From positions 1 through 9,037 of the forward strand of contig JAUWKY010000064.1 in the NCBI GenBank assembly GCA_030613915.1: a stretch of 9,037 bases of DNA, in the 5' to 3' direction. Position numbers and translations under genes: made by a program. This document shows, in pieces, positions 1-5,306 of this stretch (positions are counted from its first letter, which is position 1; each line of letters begins with the position of its first letter). The DNA is from Syntrophobacterales bacterium (GTDB lineage: Bacteria > Desulfobacterota > Syntrophobacteria > BM002). Under the pieces are notes generated by a model, which was given only the letters and a program-made list of their open reading frames with translations, searched no databases and had not been told where the DNA came from.

Positions 1-90
1 CAGCATGACGAGGTTCCAGAGCAGGCCTTCTACATGGTGGGTGGGATCGAGGAGGTTTTGGCGAAAGCCGAAGTCATGGCGGCCGCATAA
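1..90 (+). CDS. atpD: F1Fo-ATP synthase subunit beta, C-terminal end (partial)
   Basis: Frame 1 is open from the window edge to a TAA at 88-90 and gives the last 29 residues of a protein. The readable stretch DEVPEQAFYMVGGIEEVLAK is the characteristic C-terminal end of the catalytic beta subunit (PEQAFYMVG followed by a short helix and an alanine-rich tail). Beta carries the ATP synthesis/hydrolysis sites of F1, on the cytoplasmic face of the membrane. The catalytic P-loop is outside the window. The gene is followed after 79 bp by atpC, the standard atpD-atpC order, which supports the call despite the short fragment. Confidence 0.93.
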   Translation, partial: QHDEVPEQAFYMVGGIEEVLAKAEVMAAA

Positions 91-169
91 AAGGTGGGTC
101 GTCAGAAGGCTGACAGACAGTTCCGGAATCACGAGAATACGGGGTCAATAATATCAAAATGGTGATTTT

Positions 170-583
170 ATGGCAGAGAAGACGCTACAGCTAGAGGTGG
201 TAACTCCTGAGCAAACGGTAGTGAGCGAGGATGTTGATATAGTAATGGCCCCTGGCTACTTTGGTGAGTTTGGCGCCTTGCCCAATCACCTGCCGTTCGT
301 TGCCCAACTTCAACCCGGTGAAGTGAAATACCGCATAGGAGGACAGCTTGAGTACCTGGCGGTCAGTGGCGGCTACGCCGAGGTGCTGCCCACCAAGGTT
401 ACCATACTGGCCACAACAGCTGAACATGCCGCAGATATAGACCTGGAGCGGGCGCGGGCTGCCAGGGAACGGGCTGAGCAACGCCTCAAAGAGCGGCAAG
501 AGGAAATAGATTTTCTCCGGGTTGAAGCCGCACTGCAACGAGCCATCGCTCGCATCCGGGCTGCGGAGAGAGCCAAGCTTTAG
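170..583 (+). CDS. atpC: F1Fo-ATP synthase subunit epsilon
   Basis: This 137-residue protein has the usual length of bacterial epsilon, the small central-stalk subunit that couples rotation to catalysis and can inhibit ATP hydrolysis. The N-terminal beta-sandwich (about residues 5-85) contains the family motif [12 protein letters not shown] near residues 32-43 and a VSGGYAEV strand near 65-72. From about residue 90 the protein is a highly charged, alanine/arginine/glutamate-rich helical hairpin, as expected for the regulatory C-terminal domain. The ATG at 170 has a weak GGTGA at 161-165 as its ribosome site. The gene sits directly after atpD and before a strong intrinsic terminator, so it is the last gene of the atp operon. 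Confidence 0.97.
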   Translation: MAEKTLQLEVVTPEQTVVSEDVDIVMAPGYFGEFGALPNHLPFVAQLQPGEVKYRIGGQLEYLAVSGGYAEVLPTKVTILATTAEHAADIDLERARAARERAEQRLKERQEEIDFLRVEAALQRAIARIRAAERAKL

Positions 584-614
584 CCTAGCCGAGACCAACA
601 TTTCGGTAATTTAA

Positions 615-645
615 GACGGGTCCTATACTGGGCCCGTTTTTTTTT
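615..645 (+). terminator. Intrinsic terminator of the atp operon
   Basis: A 7-bp GC-rich stem pairs 617-623 with 630-636 (one G-T pair), closes a 6-nt loop, and is followed at once by nine T residues (637-645). It lies 32 bp after the atpC stop codon. This is a textbook Rho-independent terminator and implies that the downstream glmU-like gene is transcribed separately or by read-through. Confidence 0.92.
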
Positions 646-666
646 GGCATAGAGCATGGGGCATGG
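646..666. repeat. Heptamer-period repeat, GGCATGG type (3 units)
   Basis: Three consecutive 7-nt units read GGCATAG, AGCATGG and GGCATGG, directly after the atp terminator. The period is clear but the array is short, so chance cannot be excluded for this array alone. The many other 7-nt arrays in the spacers of this window make it more credible. Confidence 0.5.
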
Positions 667-678
667 CGAGACGGGAAA

Positions 679-797
679 GTTATCCGTTATTCGTTAATCG
701 TTATTCGGGTGTTCTCACTGAAGTCTTTATCGCAGTTTAGATCTGAGATCATCGAACCCTGATTTTCCCGTATAACTAATAACGGATAACCAATAAC
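679..797. repeat. Inverted pair of CGTTATT-type heptamer arrays
   Basis: The left array (about 680-706) and the right array (about 772-797, read on the minus strand) are both built of degenerate 7-nt units of the form CGTTATT. A perfect 13-bp inverted repeat, GTTATCCGTTATT, links 679-691 with 778-790. The roughly 85-bp interior has no ORF; it holds only a short GATC-TGA-GATC palindrome (740-750). The block could form a long imperfect hairpin in RNA or single-stranded DNA. Nothing here encodes a protein. It separates the atp terminator from the glmU-like gene. Confidence 0.75.
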
Positions 798-813
798 GAG
801 GAATGTGTGCTTA

Positions 814-830
814 CTGCCCGCTGCCTGCTG
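814..830. repeat. CAGCAGG/CAGCGGG-type heptamer repeat, minus orientation
   Basis: Read on the minus strand, this stretch is CAGCAGG followed by CAGCGGG and CAG. It is the same heptamer family as the longer plus-strand array at 3585-3612, in opposite orientation. It lies within an upstream in-frame extension of the glmU-like ORF, which helps to rule out that extension as protein-coding. Confidence 0.5.
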
Positions 831-877
831 GGAAACTACGATTGCATTTCGGTAGGGGATGCAGTAAAAAAGGAATC

Positions 878-1615
878 ATGAAGGATGCTGTTGCTCTGGT
901 CCTGGCCGCTGGCAAAGGGACCAGGATGTACTCAGACCTCGCAAAAGTTTTGCACCCTATCTGCGGTCGGCCAATGCTCGCCTACACGCTGATAGCCTTA
1001 GAAGAGCTTGGGTTTGCCAGGGTGCTGGTGGTGGTGGGGTATCAGGCTGAGCGCATAAGAGAGGTTTTCAAAGCCGCCCGGGTGGAATGGGTATTGCAAT
1101 CCCAGCAACTGGGAACCGCGCACGCAGTCCAGTGTGCTTTACCCCATCTGACCGATCATGGTGGAGCAGTCTTAATCTGCTGCGGTGACACGCCGTTGCT
1201 TACTGCAGAGACATTGCGCCTGTTCCAGATCGAGCACATGAACCGTGGTGCCGACCTTAGCGTGCTGAGCATGCTGCTCGACGAACCTGGAAGTTACGGC
1301 CGGGTGGTAAGAGATTCGGGGGGCGAGGTATCGGCAATCATTGAGGCCAAAGACGTCAGCGCGCAGGAGCGCACTATTAGAGAGGTGAACACCGGAATCT
1401 ACTGTGTCAGCGCCGACCTCTTGCGGGCAGTGTTACCGGATGTTGAAAATGCTAACGTACAGGGCGAGTACTACCTTACAGATCTGGTGCAGATGGCAGC
1501 CGGGCGAGGCTGGAACGTGCAAGCTGTGGCTGCTTCCGAGCCCATAGAATTTCTGGGTGTCAACACCGATGAGGAACTCGAGGTAGCCGAGAAAGTAATT
1601 ACGCAGCGCACTTAA
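878..1615 (+). CDS. glmU: GlmU-type UDP-GlcNAc pyrophosphorylase, uridylyltransferase domain only
   Basis: This 245-residue nucleotidyltransferase is predicted to make UDP-N-acetylglucosamine from GlcNAc-1-phosphate and UTP in the cytoplasm, for peptidoglycan and LPS. Visible signatures are LAAGKGTRM (9-17) with Lys23 in AKVLHP, QLGTAHA (77-83), GDTPLL (103-108, Mg-binding Asp104), YGR (140-142), NTG (171-173), NVQGEYYLTD (193-202) and Asn229 in VNTDEEL. Bifunctional GlmU proteins run to about 450 residues. This one ends in a stop just after the first domain, and no beta-helix hexapeptide repeats follow, so the GlcN-1-P acetyltransferase half is absent. The ATG at 878 was chosen because it gives the family N-terminus and has AAGGA at 870-874; the 25-residue extension upstream is repeat sequence. 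The gene lies between the atp operon and glmS. Confidence 0.88.
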   Translation: MKDAVALVLAAGKGTRMYSDLAKVLHPICGRPMLAYTLIALEELGFARVLVVVGYQAERIREVFKAARVEWVLQSQQLGTAHAVQCALPHLTDHGGAVLICCGDTPLLTAETLRLFQIEHMNRGADLSVLSMLLDEPGSYGRVVRDSGGEVSAIIEAKDVSAQERTIREVNTGIYCVSADLLRAVLPDVENANVQGEYYLTDLVQMAAGRGWNVQAVAASEPIEFLGVNTDEELEVAEKVITQRT

Positions 1616-1627
1616 GGGCACTAATTG

Positions 1628-1709
1628 TTCTGTGGGAGCGACTTTCCAGTCGCGATCTAGTGGCTCGGCAATCAGCAATAGTCGTGGCTAGAAAGCCACT
1701 CCCACAGAA
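1628..1709. repeat. REP-like inverted hairpin pair (BIME-type) between glmU and glmS
   Basis: Two 28-bp arms, 1628-1655 and 1682-1709, are inverted copies of each other. They differ only at five positions, all transitions that still allow G-U pairing. Each arm also has its own hairpin: GCGACT-TTCC-AGTCGC at 1639-1654 and GTGGCT-AGAA-AGCCAC at 1684-1699. The left arm begins with the GTGGGAG head seen in REP sequences of the RAYT (TnpA-REP) type. The paired, oppositely oriented arrangement matches a BIME. No RAYT transposase gene is in the window. It fills most of the glmU-glmS spacer and could act as an mRNA stabiliser or attenuator. Confidence 0.8.
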
Positions 1710-1746
1710 AGTGCATTATACCTAGAACTAGTATTAGAGGTTGGAA

Positions 1747-3576
1747 ATGTGCGGTATCATCGGACACATCGGTCAGAATGACTGTGTATCGCTGCTGGTG
1801 GACGGCTTGAGACGGTTGGAATATAGGGGCTATGACAGTGCCGGTATAGCGGTGGTCAGTGAGGGCATGATTGAGGTTCGGCGCTGTCAAGGAAAGCTCA
1901 CTCAGCTTGAGGCACTTCTTGGGGAACAGCCGGTGAGCGGTTCGGTAGGTATCGGCCATACCCGCTGGGCCACCCATGGTCCCCCTTCGGATATCAATGC
2001 CCACCCTCATAAAGTTGGCCCCGTCGCGGTGGTTCATAATGGCATCATCGAAAACTACCTTCCCCTGAAAAGGCAACTCATTGAGATGGGTTGTCAGATT
2101 AACTCGGAAACAGACACCGAGATTGTGGCACAACTCATTAATAATGAGATTGAAGCCGGTGCTCCATTCGAGGAAGCCGTGACCGCAAGCCTCCGACTTA
2201 TAGAGGGATCGTATGCACTGGTCATTTTAAATGAACGGCAGCCGGACAAACTCATCGCAGTGCGGAAAGAAAGCCCTCTGGTTCTCGGACTGGGATCTGA
2301 CGCTTTACTGGTGGCCTCAGACATCCCTGCAATTTTAAATCATACTAGGGAAGTGATTTTTTTAGATGATGGTGAGATGGCTGTTCTAACCCAGGACTCA
2401 TTCGAGATAAGAGGGCCAGATGGTGAAAGTCGAGAGAAGGAGGTAGCTCACATCACCTGGAACCCGGTCATGGCTGAGAAGGCCGGGTACACGCACTTCA
2501 TGGAAAAGGAGATTTACGAGCAACCTCGTGCGGTTATTGATACCTTCCGCGGCCGCATAAGTGAGTCTTCCGGTGAGGTTTTTCTGGATGATCTCAATCT
2601 GAAAGACGGATTGATCAGGTCTTTGGACAAAATCTTCATTGTGGCGTGTAGCACTTCATATCATGCCGGTTTGGTGGGGAAGTTTTTACTGGAGTCTTTC
2701 TGTGGTTTGCCGGTGGAAGTGGAGCTGGGTTCAGAGTTCCGCTACCGTGATCCCATCGTCACTGCAAAGACCCTGCAAATTCTCATTTCCCAGTCCGGTG
2801 AGACCGCGGATACCTTGGCTGCTCTGCGAGAAGGTCGCACGAAAGGGGCATTTCTTCTGGCCATCTCAAATGTAGTGGGAAGTAGCCTAGTGCGGCAGGC
2901 TGATGGTGTGCTCTACACTCAGGCCGGTCCTGAAATTGGCGTTGCATCCACCAAGGCCTTCACTACCCAGTTGGTCGCACTCTACTTGCTAGCCCTCTAT
3001 CTGGGCGTAAAGTTGGGGAAGCTTACTCTGGAGGAGAGTCAAGAGTGTATTTTGGAGCTGGTGAAGCTGCCGAAGAAAGTGGAGATTGCCCTCGGTGAAG
3101 ACCAGTTGATACGAGCCATTGCCCGTGAATACGCTAATGCGCGAGATTTTCTCTACCTAGGACGCGGAATCAATTATCCTATTGCTTTGGAAGGGGCGTT
3201 GAAGCTCAAGGAAATATCATACATTCATGCAGAGGGATATGCGGCTGGTGAGATGAAACACGGACCAATTGCGCTCATTGACGAGCACATGCCGGTGGTG
3301 GCAGTGGTCAGCCGTGGCTTGACTTTTGAAAAGATGCTTTCAAATATAGAAGAAGTCAAAGCTCGCCGAGGAAAAATTATTGCAGTGAGTGACGATTCGG
3401 ATGAGGATCTTGCCGGGAAGGTTGACGCTCTCATTCCAGTACCGGCGACAACTCCGTTTCTGGCACCGATTCTGTTCACCATTCCCATGCAACTGTTGGC
3501 GTATCATGTCGCGGTGTTCAGAGGAACTGATGTGGATCAACCGCGCAACCTGGCGAAAAGTGTAACGGTAGAGTAG
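1747..3576 (+). CDS. glmS: Glutamine--fructose-6-phosphate aminotransferase (isomerizing)
   Basis: This 609-residue enzyme converts fructose-6-phosphate and glutamine to glucosamine-6-phosphate and glutamate, the entry step to amino-sugar and cell-wall synthesis. The N-terminal Ntn glutaminase domain starts MCGIIGHIG, with the nucleophilic Cys exposed after Met removal, then HTRWATHG (71-78), NGIIENY (98-104) and SETDTE (120-125). Two SIS sugar-isomerase domains follow: CSTSYHAG (301-308), SQSGETADT (349-357), STKAFTTQ (401-408), LEGALKLKE (481-489) and EGYAAGEMKHGP (496-507). The C-terminus DQPRNLAKSVTVE is diagnostic. ATG 1747 was preferred over the in-frame TTG at 1741 because Cys must be residue 2 and AGAGG lies 6 nt upstream. 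No glmS ribozyme is seen upstream, where the spacer is a REP pair. Confidence 0.98.
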   Translation: MCGIIGHIGQNDCVSLLVDGLRRLEYRGYDSAGIAVVSEGMIEVRRCQGKLTQLEALLGEQPVSGSVGIGHTRWATHGPPSDINAHPHKVGPVAVVHNGIIENYLPLKRQLIEMGCQINSETDTEIVAQLINNEIEAGAPFEEAVTASLRLIEGSYALVILNERQPDKLIAVRKESPLVLGLGSDALLVASDIPAILNHTREVIFLDDGEMAVLTQDSFEIRGPDGESREKEVAHITWNPVMAEKAGYTHFMEKEIYEQPRAVIDTFRGRISESSGEVFLDDLNLKDGLIRSLDKIFIVACSTSYHAGLVGKFLLESFCGLPVEVELGSEFRYRDPIVTAKTLQILISQSGETADTLAALREGRTKGAFLLAISNVVGSSLVRQADGVLYTQAGPEIGVASTKAFTTQLVALYLLALYLGVKLGKLTLEESQECILELVKLPKKVEIALGEDQLIRAIAREYANARDFLYLGRGINYPIALEGALKLKEISYIHAEGYAAGEMKHGPIALIDEHMPVVAVVSRGLTFEKMLSNIEEVKARRGKIIAVSDDSDEDLAGKVDALIPVPATTPFLAPILFTIPMQLLAYHVAVFRGTDVDQPRNLAKSVTVE

Positions 3577-3584
3577 CGCTTTGC

Positions 3585-3612
3585 GCAGCAGGCAGCAGGC
3601 AGCAGGCAGCGG
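3585..3612. repeat. GCAGCAG heptamer array (4 units)
   Basis: Four tandem 7-nt units, three GCAGCAG and a final GCAGCGG, begin 9 bp after the glmS stop codon. The array lies in a non-coding spacer. Its reverse-complement family member appears at 814-830. Confidence 0.85.
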
Positions 3613-3635
3613 TCGGATGTAGCGCCTGATAATTT

Positions 3636-3656
3636 CGCAATTCGCAATTCAAAATT
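3636..3656. repeat. CGCAATT heptamer array (3 units)
   Basis: Two exact CGCAATT units and a third degenerate unit, CAAAATT, follow each other without gaps in the glmS-zapB spacer. This is a third distinct heptamer family in the window. Confidence 0.65.
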
Positions 3657-3657
3657 A

Positions 3658-3692
3658 TTTCGCTGTGCGCAGAGCGCTATGCGCCATGCGGC
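3658..3692. repeat. NTGCGCN heptamer array (5 degenerate units)
   Basis: Five consecutive 7-nt units share a central GCGC-like core (for example GTGCGCA, GAGCGCT, ATGCGCC). They lie immediately after the CGCAATT array, so the spacer from 3585 to 3692 is almost wholly made of 7-nt-period sequence. The units are degenerate and self-complementary at their cores. Confidence 0.55.
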
Positions 3693-3706
3693 TCACGGAG
3701 TGAGCC
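3690..3706. other. Perfect 7-bp hairpin upstream of the zapB-like promoter
   Basis: GGCTCAC and GTGAGCC form a perfect stem with a 3-nt GGA loop, ending 7 bp before the predicted -35 box. There is no T-tract, so it is not a standard terminator. It may be an operator-like palindrome or the end of the upstream repeat block. Its function is unknown. Confidence 0.45.
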
Positions 3707-3713
3707 AATCTGC

Positions 3714-3743
3714 TTGACTCAATGGAGAGTGGGAGATTAGAAT
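3714..3743 (+). promoter_or_regulatory. Sigma-70-type promoter for the zapBA-like operon
   Basis: TTGACT (3714-3719) and TAGAAT (3738-3743) each match the -35 and -10 consensus at 5 of 6 positions and are 18 bp apart. The predicted start of transcription is near 3750, about 35 nt before the chosen ATG at 3785. A perfect TATAAT at 3749-3754 without a good -35 box is a possible alternative. Confidence 0.65.
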
Positions 3744-3784
3744 ATCGATATAATCTTGGACGTACGGCTACGGGAGAGTGTTAT

Positions 3785-4063
3785 ATGGACGAGGAAAATA
3801 CTACCTTTCAGGGCGCTATAGCTATGGAGGAGACGCCAGCTGAACAAGAGACCCCGTTTGACCGGCTGGAATCGAGAATTGACACTCTTATAGAAAAATA
3901 TGAACAGCTGGTAAGCGTGCACAGTCAATGTGAGGAGAAAATGGCAGGGCAAGAGGCGCGCATCCGGGAGTTGGAGTCGGAACTGGGAAACTCGGAGCAG
4001 CAGAGATCGGAAATTCGTACTCGCCTGGATGCACTGATAGATAAACTCGGCCGATTTTCCTAG
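3785..4063 (+). CDS. Small coiled-coil protein upstream of zapA (ZapB/TIGR02449-like)
   Basis: This 92-residue soluble protein has no membrane segment or signal peptide. Residues 1-25 are acidic and probably disordered. From about residue 26 (FDRLESRIDTLIEKYEQL) to the end it is a heptad-rich coiled coil, ending with EIRTRLDALIDKLGRF. Small coiled-coil proteins with an IRxRLDxLI-like tail are commonly encoded directly before zapA in gamma- and deltaproteobacteria and are thought to act with the Z-ring. That role is inferred here from position and shape. The ATG at 3785 has GGGAGAG at 3772-3778. A longer in-frame reading from 3722 would start inside the predicted promoter and is rejected. Its stop is 12 bp before the zapA start, so the two are probably translated together. 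Confidence 0.8.
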   Translation: MDEENTTFQGAIAMEETPAEQETPFDRLESRIDTLIEKYEQLVSVHSQCEEKMAGQEARIRELESELGNSEQQRSEIRTRLDALIDKLGRFS

Positions 4064-4069
4064 GGGAGG
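4063..4069 (+). promoter_or_regulatory. Strong Shine-Dalgarno setting the TTG start of zapA
   Basis: GGGGAGG lies 6 nt before the TTG at 4076 and overlaps the last base of the preceding stop codon. It fixes the start of zapA and suggests translational coupling with the upstream coiled-coil gene. Confidence 0.8.
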
Positions 4070-4075
4070 CGCGAT

Positions 4076-4354
4076 TTGATCCAGCAGGTGAAGGTAGGGA
4101 TTCTGGGTCAGGAATATACCATTCACACCAAAGCCGACAAGGCATACGTGGAAAGGGTGGCCCAGCATCTCGCTTCTAAATGCCAAGAGGCACAGAACAG
4201 GCTCCGCTCTTCTTCCGTGGCGACCATTGCTCTATTGGCTGCTCTGAACATTACGAGCGATTACCTCCAGAAGGAGGAGGCCTACGAGCAATTGGTCGAT
4301 CGGATCGAGAGTAAGCAGAAAAAACTCTCATCCGTATTATCCAAAAGCCTTTGA
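4076..4354 (+). CDS. zapA: Cell division protein ZapA
   Basis: This 92-residue protein matches ZapA, the FtsZ-binding protein that bundles Z-ring filaments at midcell. The N-terminal head has the family pattern VKVGILGQEYTI followed by KADKAYVERVAQHLASK (about residues 20-36). The middle carries the helix SVATIALLAALNITSDYL (about 48-65), and the rest is a coiled coil (EQLVDRIESKQKKLSSVL) that mediates dimer and tetramer formation. Length is typical for the shorter bacterial ZapA. It starts with TTG, supported by a strong ribosome site 6 nt upstream. No better ATG gives the conserved N-terminus. Placement between a coiled-coil partner gene and a 6S RNA locus is the usual proteobacterial neighbourhood of zapA. 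Confidence 0.93.
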   Translation: MIQQVKVGILGQEYTIHTKADKAYVERVAQHLASKCQEAQNRLRSSSVATIALLAALNITSDYLQKEEAYEQLVDRIESKQKKLSSVLSKSL

Positions 4355-4460
4355 TGCCCCTGCGGTGTGGGTGATTGGCAGCTCTTTTGCGGCTCCAACA
4401 TTGCCTCGATGAGGGGTAGTTGAGGAGGGCATAGGGCAGCCGCTCGACCGCATTGAAGAT
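4355..4460 (+). ncRNA. Degenerate 6S-like RNA copy (5'-half duplication)
   Basis: The first 27 nt after the zapA stop (4355-4381) match 4505-4531 at 26 of 27 positions, exactly 150 bp upstream of the same sequence in the probable 6S RNA. Weaker similarity continues for about 30 nt through a GGCTCCAACATT stretch that parallels GAGCCAACATTT in the downstream copy. A compact fold is possible: TGCGGT (4361-4366) with ACCGCA (4447-4452), and GCGGCT (4389-4394) with AGCCGC (4438-4443), leaving a large unpaired 5' strand as in a 6S bubble. There is no T-tract or recognisable 3' half, so it may be a decayed duplicate, a shortened paralogue, or part of the zapA transcript's 3' end. The 3' limit is approximate. 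Confidence 0.4.
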
Positions 4461-4502
4461 AATGAGGAAAAAAGTTCACAAATAGTGTATTGTAAGGAAA
4501 AC

Positions 4503-4692
4503 AGTGCCCCTGCGGTGTTGGTGATTGGCAGTACGTTCTTGAGCCAACATTTATAGAACGGGGACCCTTCCTTGGAACGGTGTGTCGCGTCGGCTTGTAC
4601 GAAGCGCCTAAAGGACCAATAGGGACCCCACCTGGTCGAACCAGGTTCAAAACAACCTGTCAACACGGCACGCTTGCGGGGGATTTTTTTTT
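4503..4692 (+). ncRNA. ssrS: Probable 6S RNA
   Basis: 6S RNA binds sigma-70 RNA polymerase by mimicking an open promoter and lowers transcription from many promoters in stationary phase. This ~185-nt segment has terminal pairing CCCCTGC (4507-4513) with GCGGGGG (4676-4682), then GTGTTG (4515-4520) with CAACAC (4661-4666), and ends in nine T residues (4684-4692). The 5' end resembles the CCTG..GTGTT start of known 6S RNAs. The GAGCCAACATTT and CACCTGG..GAACCAGGTTCAA segments parallel the E. coli 6S flanks of the central bubble. An apical hairpin lies near 4587-4608. Location directly after zapA matches ssrS in many Proteobacteria. A poor -10-like TATTGT (4488-4493) has no clear -35 partner, so the 5' end is approximate. 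No covariance search was run. Confidence 0.75.
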
Positions 4693-5306
4693 ATCTTGCT
4701 TAAATCATTATTTTTCGCTATTTTTTCTATACCGCTCAAGAGGTTCCCTTGGTGGATTTCTTGTAAGGCGGAGTGATGGTACATATCCGGTGTTGTTTGA
4801 CTAAGGGGTCGGGGATCGGGTCCCTGCCCAAGGCTTAAATGGGGTAACTCGTAACCATCGCCGTTTCATGTGAGAAGATTTTCTGAGCCTGCCTTTATAG
4901 GCGGCGTGCAAATAAGCTGGCGATTCAGCGGCTTGCCCAAATCCTCTCAACAGCTGTCAGTAGAGACAAGCTGTTTAAATAAAAGCCTTTTTAAGGGCCC
5001 AATGTAAAGAAATCTTGAACCAACCATCAGAAAAGAGGAATTGTAAACCCCTTCAATAAGAATGTTTATTTCGGGTGTCATCTGCGGAGAGAAGTGGTTT
5101 GAGGAAACCGTATTTCTAGTGGACAACACCACCCTACCCTGAATTTCTCACCGGAATGTTCCGTGGCCTCGTTTGACGGCCTTGCGCTTCCCTACGTGTT
5201 TGTTTGCCATTAAGCCTCTGGAGCGTAGTTTCTGTGCTGATTGGGAGCAGTTTGCGCTCTGTTTCTAAAGAGTTACACAGTCCCGGTATGGGTGGGAGTT
5301 ATAGTT
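4693..5306 (+). other. 614-bp non-coding region upstream of rny with several hairpins
   Basis: No frame on either strand holds a convincing gene here. Structure is evident. Positions 4806-4829 form a 9-bp stem with one bulged T. A longer pairing joins GGC and GATGGT (4767-4769, 4775-4780) to ACCATCGCC (4854-4862), enclosing that hairpin. GCTG/CAGC pairs at 4916-4929. A 10-bp stem with one bulged A spans 4949-4975, and GGTTT-GAGG-AAACC lies near 5097-5110. No tRNA, T-box, SRP or RNase P RNA signature was recognised. It may be a long 5' leader of rny, a further small RNA, or both. A poor promoter-like pair TTGCCA / TAGTTT near 5204-5231 was noted but is not called. Confidence 0.5.
4949..4975 (+). 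other. Stable stem-loop in the rny leader region
   Basis: AACAGCT (4949-4955) plus GTC pairs with GAC plus AGCTGTT (4969-4975), giving 10 bp with one bulged A and a 6-nt AGTAGA loop. The sequence after it is A/T-rich but lacks a clean T-tract, so it is not called a terminator. It may be part of a structured leader or the 3' end of a small RNA. Confidence 0.5.

Noticed and set aside
191..601. Minus-strand ORF of 136 codons opposite atpC
   Set aside because: It overlaps a well-supported atpC, has no family resemblance and no ribosome site; it is a shadow of the real gene.
803..877. 25-residue N-terminal extension of the GlmU-like ORF
   Set aside because: It starts without a ribosome site, includes a heptamer repeat found elsewhere in spacers, and the family N-terminus begins at the ATG at 878.
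1616..1746. Possible glmS ribozyme upstream of glmS
   Set aside because: The spacer is taken up by the REP-like inverted pair and shows no glmS ribozyme core or double pseudoknot sequences.
3722..3784. Longer start for the coiled-coil protein
   Set aside because: That start lies between the -35 and -10 boxes of the predicted promoter and has no ribosome site; the ATG at 3785 has one.
4282..4666. Two minus-strand ORFs (122 and 109 codons) across the zapA end and the 6S region
   Set aside because: They overlap zapA and a structured RNA, have no recognisable domain, and owe their similarity to each other to different frames of the same DNA.
4580..4804. Plus-strand ORF of 74 codons across the 3' half of 6S RNA
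   Set aside because: It has no ribosome site, runs through the terminator T-tract and has no protein-like composition.
5241..5306. 22-residue N-terminal extension of RNase Y
   Set aside because: It would place residues ahead of the membrane anchor and make the protein longer than usual; the ATG at 5307 has a better ribosome site and gives the standard length.
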